Part shown: positions 45,480 to 56,231 of the stretch, piece by piece
Layout: each line of letters opens with the position of its first letter
Position numbering within the stretch: position 1 is the stretch's first letter
DNA from: Lasiodiplodia sp. COLG20
Lineage: Eukaryota; Ascomycota; Dothideomycetes; Botryosphaeriales; Botryosphaeriaceae
Length of the DNA stretch: 64,000 nucleotides
Assembly: GCA_009801085.1 (NCBI GenBank)
Contig: VNWV01000005.1
Span: 1,798,001-1,862,000, forward strand
Direction: 5' to 3'
Made by a program: the position numbers and the translations under genes
The notes under the pieces: model-generated
Told to the model about the DNA's origin: nothing
What the model saw: only the letters and a program-made list of their open reading frames with translations
Database searches by the model: none

Positions 45480-46040
45480 ATGGCCCAGAGCAGGGTAAGT
45501 TTGGCCCTTCCTCCTCCAAAATTGGCCGGTACGATCTCACCAAGCGATCAGAGGACATACAATCGTGTATTCAACCACATCGGAGTATCAGTTCCAGATG
45601 CTGAAGCAACCGTGGATTGGTATTCGAGGGTCCTTGGGTTCCAGCTGTTGGGCAAGATCTGTCACATCAAGCGCTCCGAAAACCCGAATGACCCAATATT
45701 CGGGATCTATCCCAAAGAGCTACAAGAGGTCAAGCTCGCCAAGATGGTCACCGGAAACGGCGTCGGATTCGAGATATTTGAATTCATCAATCCGAGGTTC
45801 CAGGAGGCAAAGGCTTTCGATTACCAGAAGAGCGGCTTCTTCCACGTCTGCGTCACTGATCCGCATCCGGAAGAGCTGGCGGCCAAGGTCATAGCTGAAG
45901 GAGGCAAGAAAATTGGAAGGACGGTGGACCCATCTGGAAAGGGTGAAATAGTGTGCCTCTACTTTTCGGATCCTTGGGGCAACATTGTTGAAGTTTTGGA
46001 CGTCGGCTTCGAGTTCATGGCGTTAAAATCTGCATTGTAG
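45480..46040 (+). CDS. VOC-family protein (glyoxalase/dioxygenase-like)
   Basis: Metal-dependent vicinal-oxygen-chelate fold protein, 186 aa if unspliced. The core begins RVFNHIGVSVPDAEATVDWY, where His is the usual first metal ligand. It continues with a long middle strand region and ends GFFHVCVTDPHPEEL and EIVCLYFSDPWGNIVEVL, where FH and the Glu of VEVL are the expected remaining ligands. The reaction (glyoxalase, dioxygenase, isomerase) cannot be told. A GTAAGT donor at 45495 and an acceptor at 45551 bound a 57-nt stop-free segment; splicing yields MAQSR-RTYNRVFNHIGV, 167 aa, a start length more usual for the family. Divergent from the sugar transporter and upstream of the Idh/MocA gene. 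Confidence 0.85.
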   Translation: MAQSRVSLALPPPKLAGTISPSDQRTYNRVFNHIGVSVPDAEATVDWYSRVLGFQLLGKICHIKRSENPNDPIFGIYPKELQEVKLAKMVTGNGVGFEIFEFINPRFQEAKAFDYQKSGFFHVCVTDPHPEELAAKVIAEGGKKIGRTVDPSGKGEIVCLYFSDPWGNIVEVLDVGFEFMALKSAL

Positions 46041-47077
46041 CTTTGAGCATATGGTGAACATAGAGGCATCGGGCTATGAGATACGAACATATATGACTTT
46101 GATGTAGTTTCTCTATTGTCAAATGTGAATTCTCCCAAGACCCCAAACAGAATTCCCTATAGCATGGCGCCCAGCAGTTTTCAGGGCTCTTCACAGATTA
46201 AGAAAAGCAACACGCTCCTTCGAGTTTCTTCTTTTTTCCCCCACAAAACCGCTCCACCCCTCAGCATCCAATCTATCATCCGTAAGAGGTGTGAAATAGT
46301 CGTTGAAGAGGTTGGTCAAGATTTGGTCTACTGGCAACGTGGTGTGTGATCCCCGACTCTCAGCGATATTGATACTAAGCTTCCAGCGTCTTTCAGATTC
46401 AGGTATCCTCTACTAAATTCTTTCTTCCAGTAAATAAGTTGTTTTCCCTGAATATGGATAGGAAGACAGCCTCTCTTTCGTCTTTGTGGATGTAACACAC
46501 AACTTGGATTGATACGGGCCGTCAAGCGCCGCCACGGGCCCCACGGGCCGTCTTTCGGCGACGATGGTGGCTTGTATTTGGCTTTTTCATAAATGCGGGG
46601 TATATATCCCCACAGATGCCAAAGAGACGTAGTTCAAGTCCGGAGCTAGAACCACAGTTGTCTCAGTCAGGAATCATGTCACACCAATGAGCGATGGTCC
46701 CATGCCTTCTCATATTGGGGCGGGACTGGTTCCACCCGCGGAATTTGACCCCCGAGACTATCAGGACGCCACACCTGTAGGCCATTCGGGCACGTGGGCA
46801 ACTTTCCTACCCAGACTTGGAGCCAGATAGCCCCATGACAACGTTTTTTAGCCTCGGGAAAGTTGGATTGAGAGGCATGTTTGAAGCGATGCGGGGTGTG
46901 GTGGATACACTCGGTGGGATTGCCTCCGCCGCCACGAATTCCCGCATGTGCAGCAACGAGCAACCGGGCCATGCAAATTGTGCTACCTCTTCAGACGCAG
47001 TGCTTCAAAGCTCATAAATCACTCTCTTTGTCGGTGAACGATAAGTGTCTCTGCCATTATCCGTATCCTCTCCGCAA
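46041..47077. other. Intergenic, no gene
   Basis: About 1 kb between two genes in the same direction. ORFs under 100 codons on both strands show no recognisable content. It holds the promoter of the dehydrogenase gene. Confidence 0.45.
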
Positions 47078-48244
47078 ATGACTGTCCAGAAGCTTCGAGT
47101 TGGGATTGCCGGCCTTGGCCGTATGGGTACGCTTCACCAACCACCACTTGAATAAAGCATCTTGTCTGACGAGAACCAGGGAAGCGCCATGCTCACAACC
47201 TCCATACTCTGACACATCGGGCGGAGGTGGTGGCAGTCAGCAGCCCCGACCAGGACGAATGCAAATGGGCGATGGACCAGCTGGACAGCGTCCGTGTCTA
47301 CCGAGACTACGACGAGATGCTTGCCAAAGAAGATCTTCAGGCTATCGTCATCGCCAGCGCCACTGCTGTCCATGCGAAGCAAACTCTCAGTGCCATTGAG
47401 AAAGGTTACCATGTTCTATGTGAGAAGCCACTGAGCATCGATGTGGCCGAGGTAAGGAGTGTTCGACCTGATGGAGAGACATTCCAATGAACTTATCGTC
47501 CATCAGGCACAATCCGTCGTCGATGCTTACAAGCGGTCCCTCCGAACCCACCCGAATCAGAAAGTCATGTGTGCCTTCTCGCGTCGGTTTGATGCTTCCT
47601 ATCGGGAGGCATACGAGAAGGTGGCCAGTGGCGACTATGGCCGCCCGGTCGTATTCCGATCCCAGACCGCAGACCTACTCGACACGTCGGGCGTTTTCGT
47701 CAACTACGCCAAGACTAGCGGCGGCATATTCCTGGATTGCTCCATCCACGACATTGACCTAATGCTCTGGTTTCTCGGAGAGAAGAGCAAGATCAAGAGC
47801 TTGCAGGCGATCGGAGTCACTGCCGTACACCCAGGCCTCGAGGCGATCAATGACCGAGACAATGCGATAGCGACGATCGAGTTCTACGATGGCAGGATTG
47901 CGAACCTGTTTTGCACGAGGATGATGGCGGCTGGACAGGAAGACACCACCGAGGTCATTTGCCAAAAGGGCGCTGTGCGAGTCAACATGCAAGGGCGAAA
48001 GAACCATGTTGAGATCCATGACTCGCTAGGAGCCAGACGCGAGCTCCCAAAGTATGCTTTTGATCGCTTCAAGGACGCTTTCATTGCAGAGGTCAAAGAG
48101 TTCACCGAATGCTGCTTGGATAACACTCCCTTGCCTGTCTCACTTGAAAGCTCCGTAAGGGCCCTGACTATTGGCCGAGCACTCCAGCACAGCTTAGTGA
48201 GCGGAGAAAAAGTATTTGTTGATTGGATTGATTCAAAACTCTAA
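47078..48244 (+). CDS. Gfo/Idh/MocA oxidoreductase (inositol 2-dehydrogenase-like)
   Basis: NAD(P)-dependent sugar or polyol dehydrogenase. Exons 47078-47126, 47180-47451 and 47507-48244, 352 aa, exact frame. The Rossmann motif is LRVGIAGLGRMG, split by intron 1. The EKP motif CEKPLS is followed by intron 2 (GTAAGG/CATCAG). The C-terminal domain has GGIFLDCSIHDIDLMLWFLG, whose Asp and His pair (D-x-x-x-H-D type) is the usual catalytic region of IolG-like enzymes. Length is normal. The nearest well-studied relatives are myo-inositol 2-dehydrogenases, but related enzymes act on many sugars. Its 3' end faces that of the NLR gene with a 98-bp gap. With the sugar transporter and VOC protein upstream it may form a small catabolic group. 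Confidence 0.92.
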
Positions 48245-48342
48245 GAAAAAAAAATCAGATGCCTGGTTATCTCTCAGAGAGCCAACGATTGATACAAGCA
48301 TAGATACTTGGCTAAGGGATCTTGACACGTACTATAAATGCC

Positions 48343-51300
48343 TCACTCCCTTTTCTCTTCATTCCTCTTATCTCGCCATTTCTTGAGATCATTTCGTGCC
48401 TTTTCCAGCTCCACTACATACATAAATGCCCGTTTAGTAGAGCCGTCAGTGACGTACGAGAGTGGGGTGCGCCCCCTGTTATCCTCTTTTGCAGGATCAC
48501 AGCGATATTTTCTCAAGAGGTAGCTTGCGACCTCTCGGTGGCCTTCTTCAGCAGCGTAAGAGAGGGGAGTTCGTCCATGACAATCTTGGGAGTCGGTATT
48601 TCCCGTGAAAGATGCCAGGAGAGCCTGGACAATCCTCAAAGATCCGTTGTGAGACGCATATGACAGAGGAGTCCGACCTTGACAATCTTGAAAGTCGGGG
48701 ATGTCCTTGACACATGCCAGGAGAGCCTGGACAATCCCTAAAAATCCGTTCTGAGACGCATACGATAAGGGAGTCCGACCTTGAGAATCTTTGGAGTTAG
48801 GATTAACCCTGGAAGATGCTAGTAAAGCATGAACAATTCTTAAAGATCCAGCTTGAGACGCATACGAGAGGGGAGTCCGTCCTTGACAATCCTGGGAATC
48901 GGGATTCACCTTAGGAGAGGCTAGGAGAACTTGAACAGCCCTTAAAAATCCGTTCTGAGATGCGTACGAGAGAGCTGTCCTTCCCCCACGATCTGGGATA
49001 TCCGGGCTAACCTTGGGAGATGCTAGTAGAGCTCGAATAACTCCTAAACATCTACTATGAACCGCGTACCAGAGAGGAATATGTCCGTAGATATCTTGTG
49101 AGTTTGGGTCAACCTGAGGAGAACGAATCAAATCCCGCACAATTTCCAGTGATCCGCTTTGAGCCGCATACGAGAGCGGACTCCGTCCCTGCTTGTCACG
49201 TAAATCTTGATGGATTTTAGAAACGGTGAGCAGAGCCTTGGCAGCTCTTAACGACCCGTTCTCCGCAGCATATGAGAGAGGAGTCCGTCCACGTCCGTCT
49301 TGATGAGCTGGGTTAGCTTCGAGAGAGGAGATAATGGCGTCTACCAGCTCTAGCTGTTCATCTTGGACCGCACGTATGAGAAGGGTCTCCCCATATTTGC
49401 TCTCAACCGAAACATCTAACCGCGCTGTTTCCAAAAATAAATCTGCCTTCTCGAGTCTTCGGTCTATTAGAGCCACGTAGAGGGAGGGTTGGCTATGGCG
49501 ACCCAGGGAGTTTGGTGAGCTATCATGTTGCAAGAAGAACTCCAGGGAAATTCTGGCATCTTTGTCGAACAAGAAGGCTGCAACGGTCAAGGAATGACGA
49601 AAACCGGATGTATATCGGAAGTACCGGTCGACTATGTCCAGATCCACCCTCTGAACCTCATAGTCGGTTGGAATTCGAAAGAAGCCTAAACTTCTGCGGC
49701 TCTGGTGCTGTGCCGGCCACTTGAAGAGTTGAAGAAGGAATTCTTGGAGATGTTTTAGATTTCCTGCCATGAGTGCATGAGGTAGCCCATGAACGAAAGC
49801 ATATCTGCAGAACCCTTCACGGGGTAAGGGAATTTTGTCCATGATTTCTTTTATACCATACCATTTGGATGGATGTCCGATCATATTGGCCGTTTCATTA
49901 TCTAAAGATCGGAGGATAGCGAGATTTCCTCTTTCGTCCATGTGAATTGGGAAACTTTGAGCCGCCAGGTATTTGAAGCAAGCTTCTGATAAGTGACGGT
50001 GGGAGATTCTTTCCAGGTAGTCTGGCTCCAGGGATTTTTCAAGGAACTGGAATCCACCACTCATCAAAAAGTCACTGACAGACTGATGAATGAGGCTGAC
50101 GTGCAGAACTGAGAAACTATTGGTTACCTTGGCTAGGCCTCTCGAAAGCGTTTTGACCATCGAGGAGATTCCTCTCTCAGAGTCTTCAAACCCCAGGGTT
50201 TCTTCGTACTGCTGTAAAGAGCTACATGATTGCTCAATGCTTACAGATAACGCTTGACGCAGTGCTTTTGCGTCCAGATTCTTTCCCGCAAAGCAAAGCC
50301 ATTGGAAAAGCCGAAGAGTAGCCTGGGGTGCATCTTTCAGCAATCCGGAATAGAGGTCGTGAAGGCTTTTGGGTAAATTCTGAATTTCCTGACGGATGTG
50401 CCCCGGCATCTTATGGTCCATTGACAGCTTTTGAGCTTCATCAGAGACCAATACTGCCCACTGGAATACCCCATTTGCATTTTTTGTGATGAAAGACAGA
50501 ATGGTATTGAAGTCAGCGACTTTCGCAAGCTTTGAATGGACAACGTAGCAAATGTCATTCCAGTTCTCTTTCTCGACACATATACGGTAGCCATCATTGA
50601 ATGAAATGGTCGGGTAATGTCGACAAGAGAAGCATATCCGCAGAGTTGAGAGGTCGTTTCTCGGTGAATCAATCAGATGTTGGAAATAATCCACAACTTC
50701 CCGTGCGATATTCTCACCGAGTTCATCGAGAGCATCCACGAGAATAATAGCATGGGTCGACAGGCGAGCCAATTCCAGGCATTTTTGGAAAATTACCTGC
50801 AGCTGCTTCTCAGACCACTGCCAAGATTCCATTGTTTGGCATCTTTCGACATATTCCGGAAGGACAAGGGAAAAGACATCCGGCTTTTGGCGCAAGATTT
50901 GGTGTAGGATGGCACGGAGTAGCCCTAGCTTCGACCGTTGCAACACAGAGCCTTGGCCATGGACGAAGAAGAATAGCAATAGATAGCCATTCTGTGAGAG
51001 CTTCTCATCCAAAGCCTGCAAAGTGTGCTTCATCAATACTGACTTGCCGACGCCTGGGGCTCCTTCAATCCACAAAAGACCTGAAGGATCATTCATCCAA
51101 GCTTGATAATTTCGGTGCCGTAGTAGCCAGTTGCAAGTATTCGTAGCAGTGTGTATATCGTCCAAACGCAACGTTTGCTCAGGGAACGATAACGACTTCA
51201 AGCAGTCTATCGCGGCGATCAGCGATATCCTCAGATGCGTACTATATTCAAATTACCTTGCTGATCTTTCGAAAGAACCATAGAACTCACTAGAAACTGG

Positions 51301-52996
51301 CGTATTAACACTTCTGAAAAGCTGGAATTGGCAATATTTACTAACTTTTAGTGCTTTCCTGATATTTCTTCAAGCAGTGCAGTGCTTGGGCATAGACTGC
51401 ATCGTGCCTGCTGTCGAGTTTCACCATCTCCGAATGCGTACGACCGACAGGATAACAGTACCCATCATCCTGTTCCCAGTGGCGACCATTTGTAGCTGAT
51501 CTACGGTCGACCAAGATTGCGGGGGGTCCAGACATAGTCCATTTTCCTTCGACCTGAATCTAAATAAGTAATCAAATAGGTAGTTTCATAGAACTTGCAC
51601 GTACTTCTCTTGCAGTAGGAGATCGTTTAGTCTCATAAAATGAGAACATCATTAAGTGTCGAGAATTGAACTTGGCCTGGAAGATTTGCGACAGATTGTG
51701 CAAAACATCCGATTCCCTTCCGAGAGATTGGACAAGCTCCCGATTGGGGTGATTTCCAACCATCGGAATCAGCGATTCAATGTCCATACCTTGATTAGGC
51801 ACTCCAAAAAATAGGAGACTGCAAATTGACTTTGCAATATTCTGATCGTTTTCCGCGCCATTGAGCATCTTATTGATGGCCTGTTCTGTATTGGTCATCA
51901 AAATGACATGAAAACATAATAAGGACATACAGATTTGATCATGATGCCACCAAGCGAGTGGCCGATCAAAATCAGAGAACGCTCTACTGATCGCCCCTGG
52001 TAGTCGTGAGATTATTACGCATGTCAATTGTGCGAAGGTCACTTACGGTTGATTTTCTTATGAGTATGAGATCATTTTTCAGCTGCTGTCCAAGGTCACC
52101 TATGTTTTGAAAGCATTCGCTGTTGATCATTTGAGTGTCATAACCATAAATGAAAATCCTGGCATGCGGAATGTCGGATGGGACACTGTCTCGAAGCCAC
52201 ATGTAGGTTGACTCATCAGCCTTGCTCTTGAAAGAGCCGAAAGCATGACCATTGAGGCCTGAAAGAGCAATAACACTGTAAATATGGTTAGTGCGCACCT
52301 ATTAGATATGATCAAAGGCTATCATTCTTACTCGACATCACAGTTCGAATCATCCTCAGCATGTAAAGGCGTCATTCCAAAGAAGTGGGTGTCAAGCAGC
52401 AGCTCGTGTCCCTCAGCCATGATGAGCCACTCTGCCTTTGCATCGTCCTTGAGTCCGATAAAAGCATTGTCTGAAAATTCGATGGTCGCGACTCGTTCTT
52501 CATGACGGTATGGGTTGTTGGATAAGGAACGGACTTCCACTGCTGTATTGTCACCAAGGCTCAGTCTGTCCTTGACACACCGTTGGACCTTGACTTTATC
52601 CCATTCCGTTGGGATTCCTCTGAGCCTGAAGGTCTTATTTGGGGGCCGTCGTACGCGAGAGCTTGATGGAGGTTCTTGCGGAGGCGTGGTGTCTTGTCTG
52701 TGAATGCCCAAGTTGACGTCCGACGTATGGCCTGGAGTGAAATCCGAGTCAGACAGGATGCAAGCGATGCTTCTATGTAAGCACAATTGTAGTAACCTAC
52801 TAAGGTCGACATTCGCTTCTGCCTCTCTAGGCAGATCAGGCTTCTTTCTTGTACTCTCCTGGCGAGACTCGATACCCCAGATCTCCGTACGTAAATCTCT
52901 AGGCTGACAGGGAGCGCGTGGAAGAGATCTGATGTTGCTCTGCGAATCTTCGGGTGCTTTCCTCTTGCGGGTCGGACCTCCGATATTCGGAGACAT
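48343..52996 (-). CDS. NLR-type protein: RRM-like segment, esterase, NACHT, ankyrin repeats
   Basis: Exons 52996-52332, 52275-52047, 51996-51931, 51880-51605, 51559-51342 and 51241-48343, 1450 aa, exact frame. Order: disordered basic N-terminus; RRM-like segment (FRLRGIPTEWDKVKVQRCVK to FIGLKDD); PGAP1/DUF676-like esterase (VIALSGLNGHAFGSF, WLRDSVPSDIPHARIFIYGY, elbow GHSLGG); linker (GRTHSEMVKLDSRHD); NACHT ATPase with P-loop GAPGVGKS at about 545-552 and Walker B ILVDALDEL; a helical region; about ten 34-residue ankyrin units, most with GRTPLSYA. This is a known fungal NLR plan; such proteins are implicated in non-self recognition and cell death. The ankyrin units are unusually alike. The donor at 51341 (GTAAAT) and 100-nt intron are the least certain. 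MSPNIGG is chosen as start; an in-frame ATG about 77 nt upstream is possible. Confidence 0.9.
48440..49400 (-). repeat. Tandem 102-bp ankyrin-coding repeats
   Basis: About ten 34-codon units at the 3' end of the NLR gene. On the plus strand the words cgagaggggagtccgtccttga and close variants recur every 102 bp. Several neighbouring units differ at only a few positions, so the array can recombine or convert. Confidence 0.85.
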
Positions 52997-53691
52997 CGTT
53001 GAGCTTCGTGAGGGGGGCCAAATTACTTGAGAGTGTTTGGGGATGAAGGTTATGTGATGAAGGCTATGTGTCATGTTTATGTGCAATGTAGCATTAGGCT
53101 GCAAGGTTACGGCTGAGCCTTGTAAAGCACGTGAATACAAGCGCTTATGCTTACGGAATGGTATTATAACCGAAGGCTGGCGTGATTGAAGTAGGGTTCT
53201 AAGTGTAAATAGGCTTTATCTTTTTTTAAGAAAATTACATGTCATGGGTAGCTAAAGCTATCATCCAGGCATTATATAGAATTTTTAATTCAACATTCTC
53301 GTATAGACAATAGCTTTAGCTACCTATGATATGAGCGAAAAAGCAAAGTTACGCTGGCCTTCGGTGCGATAACCCCCCTATGTGCGAGCTTGTAGGTGAT
53401 GTGATTGGTCGGCAAAATGCGCAAGGGTGTACAGCGTGATAGCACATCACGATCCTATGACGTCATGTAAAATGTCGCTATGAGAGTATACGGAGTACAA
53501 AGCTCTACGGAATCAAAATTTGACAGTTTCAAATCGAGTAGCCTCATCTCGGAAACGGAATATGTGAGACGTCTACAACGATAGCAGCGGTGTTAATCGT
53601 CGGGTGGAATCCCCGCGGCAAGACCCTGCGCTCGGGCCGACGCGCAGGAGCAAAAACACTCGAGCTCTTCAGACATGGCAGCTCGGCAACC
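52997..53691. other. Divergent intergenic region with a small hairpin element
   Basis: Separates the NLR start from the GatB start. Contains the palindromic element at 53239-53333 and AT-rich sequence; promoters of both genes lie here. Confidence 0.5.
53239..53333. mobile_element. Hairpin MITE-like element
   Basis: About 22-bp inverted repeats (gggtagctaaagctat on the left, atagctttagctacct on the right) flank an AT-rich core of about 50 bp; total about 95 bp. No coding capacity. This is the structure of a short MITE or foldback element. Target duplication was not established. Confidence 0.6.
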
Positions 53692-55681
53692 ATGCTTCCC
53701 ACGCGCTCACGAAGCCTCCTCGAAGCCGCCCTCCGACGGAAGCCATACATATGCCAATCATGCCTGCGTAGCCTCCACCAATCGCCCCGCGTCCGCCCAA
53801 TCGCGCTCCAGCCCACCGCTCGCTACCTCCACGCCGCCGCACGCCTCCACGATGACGTCGTGCCCTTTAGGAAGCAGCTCAAGGACGAGGAACGGCGCAA
53901 GAAGGGCAAAAGGAACAAGAACAACGACCAGGGCAATGCCAAGGCAGCAAATCCGCTGCTAGAGAAATGGGAGTTGACGGTGGGCATCGAGATCCACGCC
54001 GAGCTCAACACAGCCCGCAAGCTGTTCTCCAGCGCTGCGACCTCGACCGCCGACGCACCCAACACCCACGCCGCCCTGTTCGATGTCGCTTTCCCGGGCA
54101 CTCAGCCACATTTCCAGCGTGAAACGCTGATACCGGCCTTACGCGCTGCTATCGCGCTAGGATGCGACATCCAGCCGAAGAGCAGCTTCGATCGGAAGCA
54201 CTACTTCTACCAGGACCAGCCGCAAGGCTACCAGATCACCCAGTACTATGGTATGCCCTCCCCACACTCAGACTTCCCCTATCTACAACGAATTGACATG
54301 CTAACCCCCCAATCCCCCGCACAGAGCCCTTCGCCCGCGACGGCCAAATCACGCTCCACGCCCACGACGGCATCGACCCGCGCGACGGCGCCTCGATCAC
54401 AATCGGCATCAAACAAATCCAAATGGAACAAGACACAGCCAAAACCATCGCGCAGCCGCCGTCGACGCACCTGCTCGACTTCAACCGCGTCTCGCACCCG
54501 CTCGTCGAGATCATCACACTCCCGCAGATCCACCACCCCGCCACGGCCGCCGCCTGCGTGCGCAAGATCCAGCAGGTGCTCAAGGGTGTCGGCGCCGTCA
54601 CGGCGGGGATGGAGGTCGGCGGCCTGCGCGCCGACGTCAACGTCAGCGTGCGCCGCCGGGATGGCGCGTCGGCTGGTGATGGGGAATATTATGGTGTCAA
54701 GGGCTTGGGGCAGCGGACGGAGATTAAGAATTTGAGCAGCTTTAAGGCGGTGGAGGATGCGATTGTGGCGGAGAGGGATAGGCAGATTGCTGTGCTGGAG
54801 GCGGGTGGTGTTGTCGAGGGCGAGACGAGGGGGTGGACGCTGGGGAGTACGGAGACGAGGAAGTTGAGGGGGAAGGAGGGCGAGGTGGATTATCGGTACA
54901 TGCCTGATCCGGATTTGGGGCCGGTGGTGGTTGGCGAGGTGAGCTCTTCCTTGGCGGGCCTTGGGAGATGGTTGCTGACGCCTTTGTAGGACCTTGTGCA
55001 GCATCTTCGAGATACCCTGCCTGCTTTGCCGGATGAGACTGTCCAGATGCTCATGGACCCCAAGTTCGGCTTGAGCATGAAGGATGCGAAGACCCTGGTT
55101 GGGCTGGATACGGGTGATAGGCTCGATTACTATTTCGATGTCGTCAAGATCCTGAACGAGCAGACGACAGCAGAAGAGCAGGCTTCGTTGAAGTTGGGTA
55201 AAGCTGCTGGCAATTGGTACGTATGAGGGCTTCAAGAGACTTTGACTCTAAACTAACAGACGCAAGGCTACTCATGGAACTTGGTGGCTTAATGACTAGC
55301 GCAGACATTGCTTGGTCCGAGAACATCGTCCCAGCCGAGCAGCTTGCTTCCATCATCCTACACTTGCTGCGCCGCCAAATTACAGGACCGACCTCAAAGC
55401 AACTCCTATCGAAGGTTTTCTACGGCGACGAGAGACCTATCGAGCGTATCATCGAAGAAGAGAACCTTTTGTTGGTTCCTATGACAAGAGATGAGTATCT
55501 GTCGCTAGTACAAGGCGTACTCGACGATAATCCAGAGACGATTACAGCGATTAAAGAGAAGGGTCAGACGGGTAAGCTCATGTTTCTCGTGGGACAGACA
55601 GTCCGACTAGGAGATGATGGCAGGGTGGAAGCGAAGAAGGCAGAAGAAATTCTGAGGGAGTTACTCGAGATACCCGCGTAA
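53692..55681 (+). CDS. Mitochondrial glutamyl-tRNA(Gln) amidotransferase subunit B
   Basis: Exons 53692-54250, 54325-54938, 54990-55216 and 55267-55681, 604 aa, exact frame. GatB (Pet112 in yeast) is the tRNA-binding and kinase subunit of the complex that converts Glu-tRNA(Gln) to Gln-tRNA(Gln) in mitochondria. The first 80 residues are Arg/Ser-rich without acidic residues until about 50, fitting a mitochondrial presequence. Hallmarks: [63 protein letters not shown] and [12 protein letters not shown], then the helical and YqeY-like C-terminal domains with [23 protein letters not shown]. The last acceptor (CGCAAG) is weak but the only one that avoids a stop. C-rich codons change to G-rich near 54650. 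An essential housekeeping gene and a useful anchor for synteny. Confidence 0.95.
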
Positions 55682-56231
55682 AGAGTCGGATAGACGTATG
55701 AAATTCCAGGTTCATCAACCGGAACATCCCATACCTTCATTCCAGCAGCAAGGTCTGACAGCAGCTTGAAAGTTCAGGCAGTGGTGTGATATAAATGCTA
55801 AATTCTCCAGGTAAAGATCAGAAACGCTGAGCTACCTCGGCTGACAAAGCGCAAAGCTCCGCAGTCCGAGGGCCTGAGATTTCCGCGGGGAGCTAATCGA
55901 ATGCAGTAGGTGGGGGAGGGGCTGATTGGCGTTCGGTGAAGAAGCAGACGCCAGCCCGCGGCCCGAAACCGCTAACGCAAGCTTGAACCGTGACGTGATT
56001 GATAGCACAATTGCCATCACCCCCCACCTTAAATCCGGCCGACGTGAGGGGAAGAGACCGCACGATGGCGGTATCAGTCATTGCTCTCGTAGTCATCTGT
56101 ATCTGAGTCATAAAATCCGCCTTTCTCATAAACCTCCGTCTCGTCTTCGAGCTTTCCAGCTTCCCGCAGTTTTGCTATCATCACCAATTGACACCAGCAC
56201 TTCAGCAATCAGAAACCAGAACAAACCAGCC
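55682..56231. other. Intergenic, promoter of the second SDR
   Basis: No gene. Short pyrimidine-rich leader before 56232. Confidence 0.45.
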
